Shown here piece by piece: positions 31,744 through 43,740 of a stretch of 64,000 nt of DNA; the first letter of the stretch is position 1, and every line of letters starts with the position of its first letter. Origin of the DNA: Primula veris (taxonomy: Eukaryota; Streptophyta; Magnoliopsida; Ericales; Primulaceae). The translations under genes and the position numbers were made by a program. Location of the stretch: contig OY821750.1 in NCBI GenBank assembly GCA_963682055.1, forward strand, positions 6,822,501 through 6,886,500. Direction: 5' to 3'. The notes below the pieces were generated by a model. The model did not search any database. It was given only the letters and a program-made list of their open reading frames with translations, and was not told where the DNA came from.

Positions 31744-33717
31744 CGCCGTTAAATATAAACGTGAGTATGCCACATTATTTATGATTTGTTTCGTTCCTTT
31801 AATGTAACATATGTTTTTTTAACTTTTATTTTTCTTGATGTTCAGTTTTCGTGGCTCAATCGGAAGATGTGGCTTTCTTGATACTGTCAGATGATACCAA
31901 AAAAATTGATCTCGTTATTATGGATGCTGAATTAGCTAATGGCAATGGGTCTTTCCTTTTCAGCAAGATCAAAACAAAAATACCGACAATACGTAAGTCG
32001 TAAATTATAATTAACAGGTTTACTAGTTATAGTGTATCATTACACATGTTCTTATATCGCCTTAATGAATGATGATATAGACACAATTAAGTTTTCTTCT
32101 GAAAAATTACCGGACACTAACGATATATCTGTAATTTAGATGCTATTTATTGTTGGGGAAAAAAAGCTACAAACAAGAAATCAATTCATTTATATAGGAA
32201 TTTATATAAACATGTTTGTAGAGCTTAAAGGTGAATTATTTGTATCTTTAGAGTCTTTAAGTTTTTTTATAGGACCTTAGAATACCATGCGATTATTTTG
32301 AGAAAAAGTAGCAGTGGATCCATGCAATGAACGGTTGTGATTAAAATGAAGTCGGCAAAACTACAATGTTTTACATGTTTTGTATAAGTATAAGCTTGTT
32401 TGGTAAAAAAAAAATTAAGACCACAGACAATATCTCTTTTCTTTCTTTATTTCACTTATAGAAGGACTATTTTAAACCATTTTAATACGTTTTATTTTCT
32501 CTACATTTGACCTAAAAACAGTGATGTCAAGTGATTATGGCTTTATGGATGCCAAAGAGGCCCTCAACAATGGTGCATATTTCTATATGAGAAAACCTAT
32601 TGGTTTGTACAATATAATAAACCTATGGAAACATGCCATGTCAGCTAAGTTTCAGCTCAGACCTAATATGAAATACAATGGTAAGAGAGTAGAAATAATC
32701 GGTCTTGAAGAAAATAATGAAACTGAAAGATTTGAAAACAACAAGGCAGCAAAACTGAAGAAGAGAGCAGCAAAAAAGACAATTTGCCGGAATGGAACCG
32801 ATGAATCTGTGAGAAAGAGGAGAATGAAGGCTCATGGCACTTCGAAAGCATATCAAGTTGGCTATAATATTGATATGCAACTTAGTGATAAACTTGTTTC
32901 ATTATTATTTATTACCCACACTTATCAAAAAAGTCACAATAAAAAAACGAAAGTCAAGAACGTATCATTTTTACTCTTTTTATTTTAAGGGAAGGCTGGA
33001 TGTGTTGATGAAACGTTTGATGTTATAAACAATGTGGTATGCAATATTAGTTTGATAAAAACTAGTCGTGCTGTTTATTTTGTGCATATGAAGCCATCTA
33101 TGTCAAATGCCTAACATGTGTTTGATTTATGCGGTTTTTGGTTAAATCAAAACCCAGTGAAAAGCCTCGAGACGATGAATGTTGAGCCTAGCATAACTCA
33201 AACGCAAGTAGCTGGTTCCGTCCAGGTTTGTGCTCCTTTTTCTTTTCGGGTACACAATTTTTATTTGCCACTAAATGTGTGTTTGGTGCAAAGTAGTGCA
33301 CAAATTAACACATTTAAAGTAGTACTACAGTATTTTCCAAGGAAAAAAGTATATGTCTGATAAAAAGGTACTAGAATCCAAATAAGGAATACGATATTCA
33401 CTACTCCCTAAACAAATTATGTATCCTTTTTTTTTTTATCAGGGGAGAACTATCATAATTCTAAGTATTTCAAAAGCATACTTTTTACCACCCTAAATCG
33501 TATATATAGTTATGTATGTAATAGTACTGGATACATCCAAAAGAGCCTTCAAGTTTTAAGTCCAATCTTTTTGAAATTGTACCTTTGTTACGATGATTTC
33601 ACTTCCTTGATGAATTGGAAATTACATGTCTAAATCGATTGTTTTTCTTCCTTAGGCCCTCCATTGGGGACCAGGGAGATATGGAAAAATGCCATTGACG
33701 TGCATGCCCGTGAACTC

Positions 33718-35119
33718 TGTTGGTTTCCGTGTACGAAATAACAATTAAACAATAAAGTAGGACAAAAAAGAAATAAAAAAAACCGGTGTAATCTTTATTA
33801 ATTCAGAAACGAAACTGAAATTACAAATTACAACATGTATGTACTGAAAAGTAATTAAAGCAAACGTTATTCAGATTATTATTAATTAATAATATGATGT
33901 ACTAAATTGCAATAAATAGAAACTGCCGGACTGGAAAGTATAAATTTAACAGCCGGACTGTTCTGATTGAAATGAAAAATACAGGACTACATTGAAACTA
34001 TTCTAATTACAGAATTAAATTACAGAATTGAAATTACAGAATAAAACATTACTTTAAAGTAATTACAGAAAGGTAAAACAGAATTGAAAAACTACAGCTA
34101 AGTACAGCAAATTAAAATACTGAAAAAAAAATACAGAATTGAACAGACAGAAATATAAATTACAGAATTTAAATGCTGAAATTAAAAGACGAGGCGACTG
34201 TAAACAGTCTTTCCTTAACCGATATTCGTCCAACCATCTTAAGGTTTTTGGTTGCGTTGGTGCTTCGATCCCAATGTACAACTTCTTGGATGACTCGCCG
34301 AAAACTGGCGACGAGTCAAGGTCGAGCTCTTGGTGGGTGGTTCTCTCTCTTTCTAAAATGCTGTGGGAAAAGTATGATATTTTCATAATGTGTAAAAAGA
34401 GTTTTAGAGAATGGGGGAGAGCTGCCTTCTTATAGGCTAACCTAAAATCTCAGCCATAAATGGTCACTTAATTCAGTATTCGAAATTGCTAAATTAATGA
34501 TACAATTATTCTCATTTAATTGCATCAGTTACAAGCTTGCTGAAATTTTTGGGACTGTTTTGTTATTATTCAAAACTCTCAGACTTTCTTGGAACCGGAA
34601 CCGGAACCGGAACCGAAACATTCCCCAAGTCCCAAGTCCCAAGTCCGCGTCCGTGCCCATGTCCCGTGACCCGCGACCCGAGATCCGTGCCCGTGCCCGA
34701 GACTGAGACCAAGACCGAGCGAGCGAGCGCGTGTGTGGTATACTTGCCTACACACACACCTATAAGGCTACACACTTTTACCACTCTCTAGTGGTGAATA
34801 TGTATATAAACTATTCAAATAGTTTTTCCTCTTTGATGTGGGATAATCATTTGGGTGGGTTCCCCATCCATTTGATTTCCCACTTCCTCTCTCAAAATTC
34901 CAGATTTTGTCTCTCCATGGTCCAACTGCGGAGGCAATTTCCATTCACACCCATTCACCGAATAGGTCATGCGATATACCGTTTCGAAGCTTGTCACACA
35001 AGGTACTCAAACCAATTGAGTATGAAGTCTAAACTTTAGATCATTGGCATGGAATTTGACCAACCTTTTGGACTCGTGACCAATTCGGAAAACATCATGT
35101 TTCATGGTTTTTCCCAACA
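33718..35119 (-). repeat. 3' LTR of element D
   Basis: 1402 bp, TG...CA termini. It contains (ggaacc)n at about 34590-34615, missing from the other LTR, and aligns elsewhere with 42499-43740. A polypurine tract adjoins it at 35120-35129 (atcccccaca on the plus strand). Confidence 0.92.
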
Positions 35120-35563
35120 ATCCCCCACATGAATGCAATTGGGTCGAAAGCCCATGACCTAAATGCAATCAAGAGAACCGCAAAAGTTCACTGCCTAAGG
35201 TCAGGTAGCACGCGCCTTGAACATGCCGTAGCGTAGTTTCATCCGGAATACTGCTATTAGGTAGCATAGATGCCTTGAACCCTTTAGCTTTGTGTATCCC
35301 AGTATGATGCCCGCACAGTGCCCTTTATACCCATGTACTAGGCCTTTTAGTTGTTGTCCATATTTGGCCTGGACTACCTTGGCAACTTCAACTGAGTGCT
35401 CTAGTGAATTAGCCCAAGCTCATCACATGGTACCGGCCTTATACACTCGTTATAGGTGGTTCCAAGTCGAAGGTGTCCTGACTCACCTTACTCGACCGTG
35501 GAGTTACTTGGATCATTAAGAGCCTCAAGCTCACCCTTAGAATGGTACAGGTCTATCACTCTG

Positions 35564-37667
35564 TCATTGCAGAAAAATGGGCTGGGAACTGGTTCCCGAG
35601 TGCTTTGTTCGGTTGCCCTCACAGTTCAGTTTCCCTTTGAATCTAGCAGGAAAGATTCCATTTAGGTTGGGTTGCCTATGGGGGGCCACCAATTTAATGG
35701 GCTTTAATCCCATTCTGTTCGATGACGCCTCGACTCCTACTTGAGTCAGGCCTTTTGTTAATGGATCCTCTATGTTTTCCTTTGATCTCATAAAATGTAA
35801 GGATACCACACCGTTGGATAACAATTCTCTTACGGATTTATGTTTTCGACGTATATGCTGAGACTTTCCATTATACATATGATCCTGAGCCCGCGCAATA
35901 GCTGATTGACTATCACAATGCATGCTTATTGCGGGAACAGGTTTTGGCCACATTGGAATTCCTTCCAACAGACTTCTCACCCAGTCTGCCTCCTCGGTTG
36001 CTAAGTCTAATGCTATGAATTTAGATTCCATAGTTGACCTTGCAATACACATCTGTTTGGAGGATCTCCAAGACACAGCAGCTCATCCCATTATAAACAC
36101 ATATCCACTCATGGATCTTGTACTATTGGAGTCTGATATCCAGTTGACATCTGAATACCCTTCCAGTACCGCTGGATATCTGGTATAGTGCAGCCCTTAA
36201 TCGGCTGAAAACCTCATATATCTGAGAAGTTTCATGATGGCCTTCCAGTGTTCCTCATTCGAATTGCTGGTGTCCTGCTCAGTCTACTTACTGAGTTTGC
36301 TATGTCTGGTCTAGTGCAATTCATTATATACATGAGACTGCCTATGACCCGAGAGAACTCCAATTGATTCACACTCTTACCGATATTATTTTTCAGGTTA
36401 CAGTTGAACTCAATTGGGGTTCTAGACATCGCCTTACTGCCCTTGTCAAACTTGTCTAGTACTTATTTAACATATTGACTTTGTGACAAGGCATACCCCT
36501 CTGATGTTTTGGTAATCTTCATACCAAGTATTACATCAGCTATACCCAGATCCTTCGTATCGAAGTGTTGTGACAACATTTTCTTTGTGGAGCTGATTCT
36601 ATCAGTACTCCCAATTATAATCATGTCATCCACATAGAGACAGACTACGACACAGTCTCTTCCACTTCCTTTAGTGTAGACACATTAATCGCACTCATTA
36701 ATACGAAACCCGTTTGATAGCATAATTCTATCAAACTTCTCGTGCCATTGCTTTGGTGCTTGTTTGAGTCCATATAGAGACTTTACAAGTTTGAACACTT
36801 GGTGTTCTTTACCAGGAACTACAAACCCTTCCGGTTGTTCCATCTAAATTTCTTCTTCCAGTTCTCCATTTAGAAACACCGTCTTGACATCCATTTGATG
36901 TATTTCTATATCAAACAAAGCTACGAGAGCAATGACGATTCAGATAGACGTTTTTCTGGAGACAGGAGCATACATCTCAAAATAATAGACACCTTCAGTT
37001 TACCTGAAGCCTTTTACTACAAGTCTTGCCTTGTATTTATCAATCGTGCCATTAACCCTTAACTTCCTCTTGAAGATTCACTTGTGACCTAGGGGCTTAC
37101 ATCCTGGCGGAAGATCCACTAGTTACCAAGTGTGGTTTTACATGATTGACTCAATCTCATTTTGGATAGATTCTTCCCAATATTGGGAATCCGGTGTTGA
37201 CATAGCTTGTTTATATGTCACCGGTTCGCCTTCAACCATGAAGGTTAAGAAATCAGGTCCAAAGGAAGTTTCCTTCCTTACCCTTTTGCTATGCCGAGGC
37301 TCTTCCTCTTCCTCTGTCAGTTCACTTGCCCCCACATTTCCTTCACTGTTCAACTCTTGAGTTGGTACAGATGTAGGTAATTTTCGGGGAAAGATATCTT
37401 CAAAGAATGAGGCCTCTCGGCTTTCCATATAGGTATCTACATGCACATCGGGATTTTCCGACTTGTGTACGAGAAACCGATATGCACTACTATTATGTGC
37501 ATATTTGATGAACACATAGTCCACCGTTTTAGGACCAATTCTCATCCTCATAGGAGTGGGAACTAGGACCTTTGCGAGACAACCCCAAACATGCAGGTTC
37601 TTATAACTGGGTTGATGACCTTTCCATAATTCATATGGAGTCTTTTCTCGCTTCTTATGTCGTAACT
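35564..37667 (-). pseudogene. Copia integrase end, reverse transcriptase and RNase H of element D, broken
   Basis: 37138-37667 continues integrase (HKKREKTPYELWKG, then MRIGPKTVDYVFIKYAHNSSAYRFLV) and the acidic linker before RT. RT lies at about 36450-37130 in several frames; LYVDDMIII, the YVDD catalytic motif, reads at about 36614-36640. 36232-36429 has the C-terminal thumb (IGSLMYIMNCTRPDIANSVSRLS). 35564-36076 is RNase H, with ARSTMESKFIALDLATEEADW, MHCDSQSAIARAQ and HFMRSKENIEDPLTKGL. Multiple stops and frameshifts make it non-functional. Confidence 0.9.
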
Positions 37668-37677
37668 TGTTTAAAAC

Positions 37678-39860
37678 TGTAATGCTTAGAGTTTGAAGTG
37701 TATTTTATTAGAGTTTAGTCTACTAGAAAGGCCGTATTTTGAGTTTCGTTGACGTTGTGGAGTTGTTGAGGTAGAAGCATGTCATCTTAGTTTACATTAT
37801 AGTCTTTTATTCTATTGGATATTGTTTTACATTATTGAGATTCTTACGTATCTTTCATTTACTTGAGTTATGGATGGAGGAGTTGTTATGAGTTGTGCAC
37901 CCTGAGTATTTTATTTCTTGGATTATGACACGAATTGTACGTTTAAATTTTTATGGTCTTATTTATAAAAGTTGATCATTTCTGGGTGCAGTTCTTTAGA
38001 GAGGAAATAGAATTTCGGGACAAAATTCTTTTAAGGAGGGTGTGTTGTAACATCCCGGATTTTTATAAATGGTTTTATTTATGATTTAATCTATCCAAAA
38101 ACGTTTTATACTAATTTTTAGCCAAAAACCGAAACTCTTCCGAAAAACTTTATTTTAAAACCTGTTACTAATTTTATAAATAAAAAGGACCCAATAGTTT
38201 TGTTTCTAAGCATTTGTTATTTTTGAGCAGTAAAATAATAGTTTTGATTTTTAGTTAACTTTTAGAACTTTGGGGACCAAATAGTTCGCTTCCCCAAACT
38301 CTCTCAAAACAGTTTGCTAAACCTCTTTTCAGCCACTTTTCAAAACAGAAAACCAAAAACAAAGAGATAAAAGAGAGAAAACAGAGATTCCAAAGCTTAG
38401 GAAGAAGAAGAAGAAACGACTTTAGCGTATTTTTACCGGAAGCATCTCCTCTACGAAGTAAGGTAACGGGGGTTATCCATTACGACTAGACGAGGGTGTA
38501 TGTTAGGGTTAGGTCTTGCGTTTATTTTAAATTTGGGGGTTTTCCTTTTATCTCAATTATGTTCTTAAATTGTTAATTGGGTTTTATTTGTTGCACTTTT
38601 AATTCACTTATTTGAATTGGAGAAGTTGAGAATTTAGACATATTAATTTCGAATTATAGAGAATATGGATGGGTTTGCGTGTTTTTATGAGTTGATTAGG
38701 TGATATTATAGTTGTTGATGAAATTGGGTAAATTATTGTTGAATGAAGATGAGTTGTAGTTTATGCATACAAGGTGTTTGTTAAAATGCCTAAATGAGAT
38801 TTTATGTTGTTGGAGTTGTTTGACTAGTTGTAAATCTAGTATCAATGCTTATGTGTTTTGTTATATTGCGTTAAAGTGACGTTTGGGAATGCTAGTATTT
38901 GAGAATGTGATTTTGTTGAGAATGTGATAATTGAATGGTTTAATATTTGGCCGAGGCCTTGTTATTTATTTATTGGCAATGGTCTATGTCTCTACCTATA
39001 CCGGGGACATAAGACGAGCCGAGGGGTATAGGGAATGACTCGTCTTACTGACTGGGGCGAGTGGCGTGAAGAGGTCCAAGTGTGCACTTTAAATTTTATT
39101 TGTTGGCAATGGTCTATGCCTCTTCCTATACCGGGGGCATAAGACGAGCAGAGGGGTATAGGGAATGACCTACCTTACGGACTGGGGTAGGTGGCGTGAG
39201 AGGTCTATGTATGTTATTTTATATGTTGGCAATGGTGTATGTCTCTTCCTATACCGGGGACATAAGACGAGCCGAGGGGTATAAGGAATGACTCGTCTTA
39301 TGGACTGGGGCGAGTGGCGTGAGAGGTCCATGTTTGTTATAGATGTGTGTTGGAGTTACTTAATTTATTTCGTCATACGATGTTATTATATTTCTTTTTA
39401 TACGTTGTTATCATAGTTGTTGTTTGTGAGCTCTTGCATTTATGGGATGAAGTGACGGTATCTTGTGTGGTGCCGTCCCGTCTATGTATGGCGTGGGACT
39501 CACCGTTACAGTTTTGTCTTTCAGGTACAACTTAGGTTGAGGCGTTTGGATAGGAGCATTAGCAAGGTATCGCATGGGTTCAGGGCTTCTTTGAATCGTT
39601 TTCTTTTACTTAGACTATTTTTGAGGTTGTAGCCTACGGGCAAATTATATTCGTTTGTTTTCTTTTTATATAACTTTGTTAAAACCATCTCGTCTTGTAG
39701 CCACGTTTGGCAAACATTTTTATTTATTCGTTGAATTGTTCCTTTAGCTCGCCAGTTATTTTATTTTAAAAGTTAAATTTTGTACCAACGGGTTCTTTTT
39801 TCCTTTTGTTTTAAAAAGGTCACGCCTTGATATCCGTTTTTCGGATTTTGGGGCGTGACA
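37678..39860 (+). repeat. Nested solo gypsy LTR (long-U3 form), TSD aaaac
   Basis: Starts TGTAATGCTTAG and ends GGGGCGTGACA. It is flanked by aaaac at 37673-37677 and 39861-39865, inside the integrase of element D. Removing it and one aaaac restores the normal copia integrase frame. Its first 368 bp (37678-38045) is the additional U3 segment ending in ttttaaggagggtgtgt, and 38046-39860 is the short-form LTR. It is closest to the LTR at 1-1579. Confidence 0.93.
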
Positions 39861-39865
39861 AAAAC

Positions 39866-41124
39866 ATAGTTTGCGGAAAGTATCGCTTCCGCCCACATGT
39901 TCTGGGGTAACCTAGAACTGATTAGCATAGCATTCATCATTTGCTTTAGCGTTCTATTTTTACGCTCGGCAACCCCATTTTGCTCGGGAGTGTATGGGGC
40001 TGTGGTTTGATGTATAATGCCGCTTTCAGCGCATATTTGCTCAAACGGTGATTCAAATTCACCGCCTTAATCACTTCTCAATGTTTTAATTTTTCTATTG
40101 AGTTGATTTTCAACTTCGATCTTATAAAGAGTGAATTTCTCTACTGCTTCATCTTTACTTCTCATTAAGTAAGCATAACAGTATTTAGTACAATCATCTA
40201 TAATTGTGATAGAGTACTTTTTCCCTCCTCGTGTTTGTACAAACTTTAAGTCGCATACATCTGTGTGTATTAGACCGAGAGGTTCACTTTCTCGTTTAAC
40301 GTGTTGAAACGATGATTTCGTTAATTTTGCCTCTACATATATCTCACATTTGTGTTGCTTATTAAAGACAAAATTTGGTATTAGTTTTAGTGATATTAAT
40401 TTTTTTAACGAATTATAATTCACATGACCTAATCTACCATGCCACAAATGAAATGACTCAAATAAATAAGCAAAATTAGAATTTTTATTGGCCTCTTGGG
40501 CAACAGTCATTACATTACTAGTGCTAGCCTCAGCTTTAGCACCTTTATTGGAGCAGGTGTCCCTACGTTTAACTTAAACATGTCGTTGGTCATATAGCCA
40601 CGGCCTACATAGACACCATTTTTGGTGATTACAATTTTATCATATTGAAAAACAATCTTGAACCCGTTCTTCACCATCACAGATCTGGATACCAGATTCT
40701 TACGAATATCCGGAACATGGAGAACCTCCGTCAACCTCAGCTCTTTTTCAGAGGTCATGTTCATCACCACCGTTCCTTTTCCTTCCACCTTGGAAGTAGT
40801 AAAATTTCCCATGAAGCAGCTTTCTCCCTCTACCGCCTCATAGGTCTTAAACATCCACCGGTTATAATAGATGTGGCTTGTGGCGCCGGTATCCAGCCAC
40901 CACTCTTTGGGGTTGCTCCCCACGAGATTCACCTCAGAGACCACAGCAGTGAAGTGGTCATCATCTCCTCCTCCCTCAGCCAGATATGCCTGAGCTGGAG
41001 CTTTCCTCTTCCCTTTGCCTTTGAAGTTCTTCGAGGGGGGGGGGGGGGGGGGGGGGCTTGGGTTTAACAGTGCTTTTATTTTCATAATAGTCCGCGGCAC
41101 GATGGCCGGTCCTGTTACACACAA
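39866..41124 (-). pseudogene. Copia protease and integrase of element D (interrupted by nested LTR)
   Basis: 40510-41124 encodes the protease (WWLDTGATSHIYYNRWMF) and the following linker up to VYVGRGYMTNDMFKLNV. 40067-40510 encodes the pre-integrase motif LWHGRLGHVNYNSLKKLIS, a zinc-binding segment and the first integrase Asp (LIHTDVCD), ending KIKTLRSD at a stop. 39866-40066 continues with NGVAERKNRT, which holds the catalytic Glu, until the nested LTR. The second Asp sits at the stop boundary. Integrase is interrupted both by the stop and by the 2.2-kb LTR. Confidence 0.88.
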
Positions 41125-42049
41125 AGTGAGTTCTCACAAATTTCTTTGCGACAACAGCACTGCCTCCGTTGTCAAAAATGTTTCCGCTTGACGTTGGAGC
41201 TTTCGACCACATTGGCCTTTCCCATCGAGATGTTAGCACCACCGACTCTCCTTACGGAGCGACGGTTGCTTACCTCGATATTGAGCTTCTCAATGAACCC
41301 CTCCAGCCTCATTTCCTTCCGCTTGTGCTTCAAATAGTTTTGAAATTCTTTCCAAGATGGTGGCAATTTCTCAATCATGAGTGCCACCTGGAAAGGCTCA
41401 TTAATCACTAGCCCCTCAGCCTCAAGGCGATGGTAAATGAGTTGGAGCTCCTCAACTTGCACCATGAAACCCCTACTATCAGTCATACGGTACTCATAAA
41501 AGTTCGTGACAACAAATCTCTTTGTGCCAGCGTTATTCACTTTGTACTTTTTTTGAGAGTTTCCCATAGCTCATTTGCAGTAGCTTTGGCCTTAAAAACA
41601 CTGAACAGCGTGTCATCGCTTAGGACGGGAGCAGTTTCCTTAAGAAACCTGGTCAGATTCAGGGTGGTGAGATAAAATAGCATCTTTTGCTGCCAACGTT
41701 TGAAGTTGTCTCCCCTGAATTTTTCCGGTTAATCCAGATGAGAAGTCGGCAAAGTAGGCACAGCCAAATACATCGGTGCCTTGCCCTTGGCCGCAGCCTT
41801 AGCCGCGGCCTTGGCCATAGCTGCTGCCTCGGCCGTAGCCTCGGCTTTGGCCATAGCATCCGCCATAGCCACAGCCGCCGCGGCCTCAGCCGCTGCAGCC
41901 TCGGCGTTAGCCCCCACATTCGCATCGCCCCCAGTGTTATGGACATTTCTACCAACCACTGGGTCATGCTCACTCCCAATAGGCAACTCAATAGGCGACG
42001 TGTTTGTCATCTGAAACGACAAACAAAAACGTATGAGATACGCGTACAA
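41110..42049 (-). pseudogene. Copia gag of element D with Ala-rich N-terminus
   Basis: The N-terminal frame (41729-42049) is an Ala/Lys/Glu-rich low-complexity stretch (AKAEATAEAAAMAKAAAK). Gag homology begins after a stop near 41728 with KFRGDNFKRWQQKMLFYL. 41172-41567 continues LIYHRLEAEGLVINEPFQVALMIEKLPPSW and ends near a degraded zinc knuckle (FVCNRTGHRAADYYE, about 41085-41130). The final C of that knuckle appears replaced by Y. A 22-base G run at 41035-41056 encodes prolines on the minus strand and may be a slippage site. Gag would form particles; this copy is broken. Confidence 0.8.
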
Positions 42050-42094
42050 TAAATTCTATAAACAAAACACCAAAACTGAAATTTGGGTTTGTAA

Positions 42095-42350
42095 AAGAAT
42101 TTTATTTAAAGCAACAAAAGAAAATTAAACGGTTTCCTTTTGATATCAACCGTATTGATATTCAAAAGGAAACCGTTTAATTTTCTTTTGTTGATTTAAA
42201 TAAAATTCTTATTGAATAGCAATACGGTTGATATCAATACGGTTGATATCAAAAGGATTAAAACGATTCTTATTGAATACTACGGTTGATATCAAAAGGA
42301 TTAAAACGATTCTTATTGAATACCAATACGGTTGGTATCAACAAGCTTCT
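42095..42350. repeat. 49-bp-arm hairpin and tandem ggttgatatcaa repeats in the element D leader
   Basis: 42095-42143 and 42162-42210 are inverted copies with one mismatch and an 18-base loop. The arms contain aaaattaaacggtttcctttt. 42195-42350 then holds several direct copies of acggttgatatcaa with ggattaaaacgattcttattgaata between them. It lies between the 5' LTR and gag. Confidence 0.85.
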
Positions 42351-42498
42351 AAAAACAAAAAATTAAACTGTTTGGAATTTTCCTTTGTAAATCAAATTCT
42401 GATATGATTTAGAATTGAAAACAAAAAAGCATTATTCCTTAAAATAAATAATTGTATTCATTAATACATGAAAGAAACAACAGATTATCGGTTAAGAT

Positions 42499-43740
42499 TG
42501 TTGGTTTCCGTGTACGAAATAACAATTAAACAATAAAGTAGGAATAAAAAGAAATAAACAAAACCAGTGTAATCTTTATTAATTCAGAAACCAAACTGAA
42601 ATTACTGATTACAACATGCATGTACTGAAAAGTAATTAAAGAAAACGTTATTCAGATTATTATTAATTAATAATCTGATGTAATGAATTGCAATAAATAG
42701 AAACTGCCGGACTGGAAAGTATAAACTTAACAGCCGGACTGTTCTGATTGAAATGAAAAATACAGGACTGAATTGAAACTATTCTAATTACAGAATTAAA
42801 TTACATAATTGAAATTACAGAATAAAACATTACTTTAAAGTAATTACAGAAAGGTAAAACAGAATTGAAAAACTACAGCTAAGTACAGCAAATTAAAATA
42901 CTGAAAAAAATACAGAATTGAAAAGATAGAAATATAAATTACAGAATTTAAATACGGAAATTAAAAGACATAATTAAAAGACGAGGCGACTGTAAACAGT
43001 CCGCCCTTAACTGATATTCGCCCAACCACCTTAAGGTTTCTGGTTGCGGTGGCGCTTCGATCCCAAGGTACAACGTCTCGGATGACTCGCCGGAAACTGA
43101 CGACGAGTCAAGGTCGAGCTGTTGGTGGGTGGTTCTCTCTCTTTCTAAAATGCTATGGGAAAAGTATGATGTTTTCAGAATGTAAAAGTGTTTTAGACAG
43201 TGGGGGAGAGCTGCCTTCTTCTTATAGGCTAACCTGAAATCTCAGCCATAAATGGTCACTTAATTCAGTATTCGAAACTCCTGAATTAATGATGCAATTA
43301 TCCCAAGTCCCACGACCCGACCCGTGGCCTGAGACCGAGCGAGCACGCGCGTGTGTGGTACACTTGCCTCCACACACACCTATGAGGCTACACACTATTA
43401 CCACTCTCTAGTGGTGAATATGTATATAAACTATTCAAAATAGTTTTTCCTCTTTGATGTGGGAAAATCATTTGGGTGGCTTCCACATCCATTTGATTTC
43501 CCACTTCCTCTCCCAAAATTCCAGATTTCGTCTCTCCATGGTTCAACTTCGGAGCCAATTTCCATTCACACGCATTCACCGAATAGGTCATGCGATATAC
43601 CGTTTCGAAGCTTGTCACACAAGATACTCAAACCAATTGAGTATGGAGTCTAAAATTTAGATCATTCGCATGGAATTTGACCAATCTTTTGGACTCGTGA
43701 CCAATTCGGAAAACATCATGTTTCATGGTTTTTCCCAACA
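42499..43740 (-). repeat. 5' LTR of element D
   Basis: 1242 bp, TGTTGGTTTCC...CCCAACA. On the minus strand the sequence after it is TCTTAACCGATAATCTG, which is not the usual TGGTATCAGAGC primer site; the leader may be rearranged or use another primer. It is flanked by aactc at 43741. Confidence 0.92.

Larger units (their letters stand above)
33718..43740 (-). mobile_element. Element D: Ty1/copia retrotransposon inserted in an exon, TSD aactc
   Basis: Ends are TGTTGGTTTCC and TTCCCAACA. The target-site duplication aactc occurs at 33713-33717 and 43741-43745. On the minus strand the order is 5' LTR (43740-42499), a leader with a large hairpin, gag, protease, integrase, RT, RNase H, a polypurine tract (tgtgggggat, complement of 35120-35129) and 3' LTR (35119-33718). 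Integrase before RT marks it as copia. A solo gypsy LTR is nested in integrase. The LTRs differ in length (1402 and 1242 bp), mainly because the left one holds an additional (ggaacc)n and ccgtgccc-rich stretch at about 34560-34720. Several stops interrupt pol. Confidence 0.93.

Noticed and set aside
34588..34720. (ggaacc)n and ccgtgccc-rich tract as a satellite or promoter
   Set aside because: It is confined to one LTR of element D and looks like a local microsatellite expansion.
41035..41056. 22-base G run as a regulatory quadruplex
   Set aside because: It lies in the proline-coding part of a decayed copia gag, and homopolymer length may be a sequencing artefact.
41729..42049. Ala-rich open frames on both strands as a separate gene
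   Set aside because: They lie at the N-terminal end of copia gag; the open antisense frame follows from the GC-rich triplet repeat.
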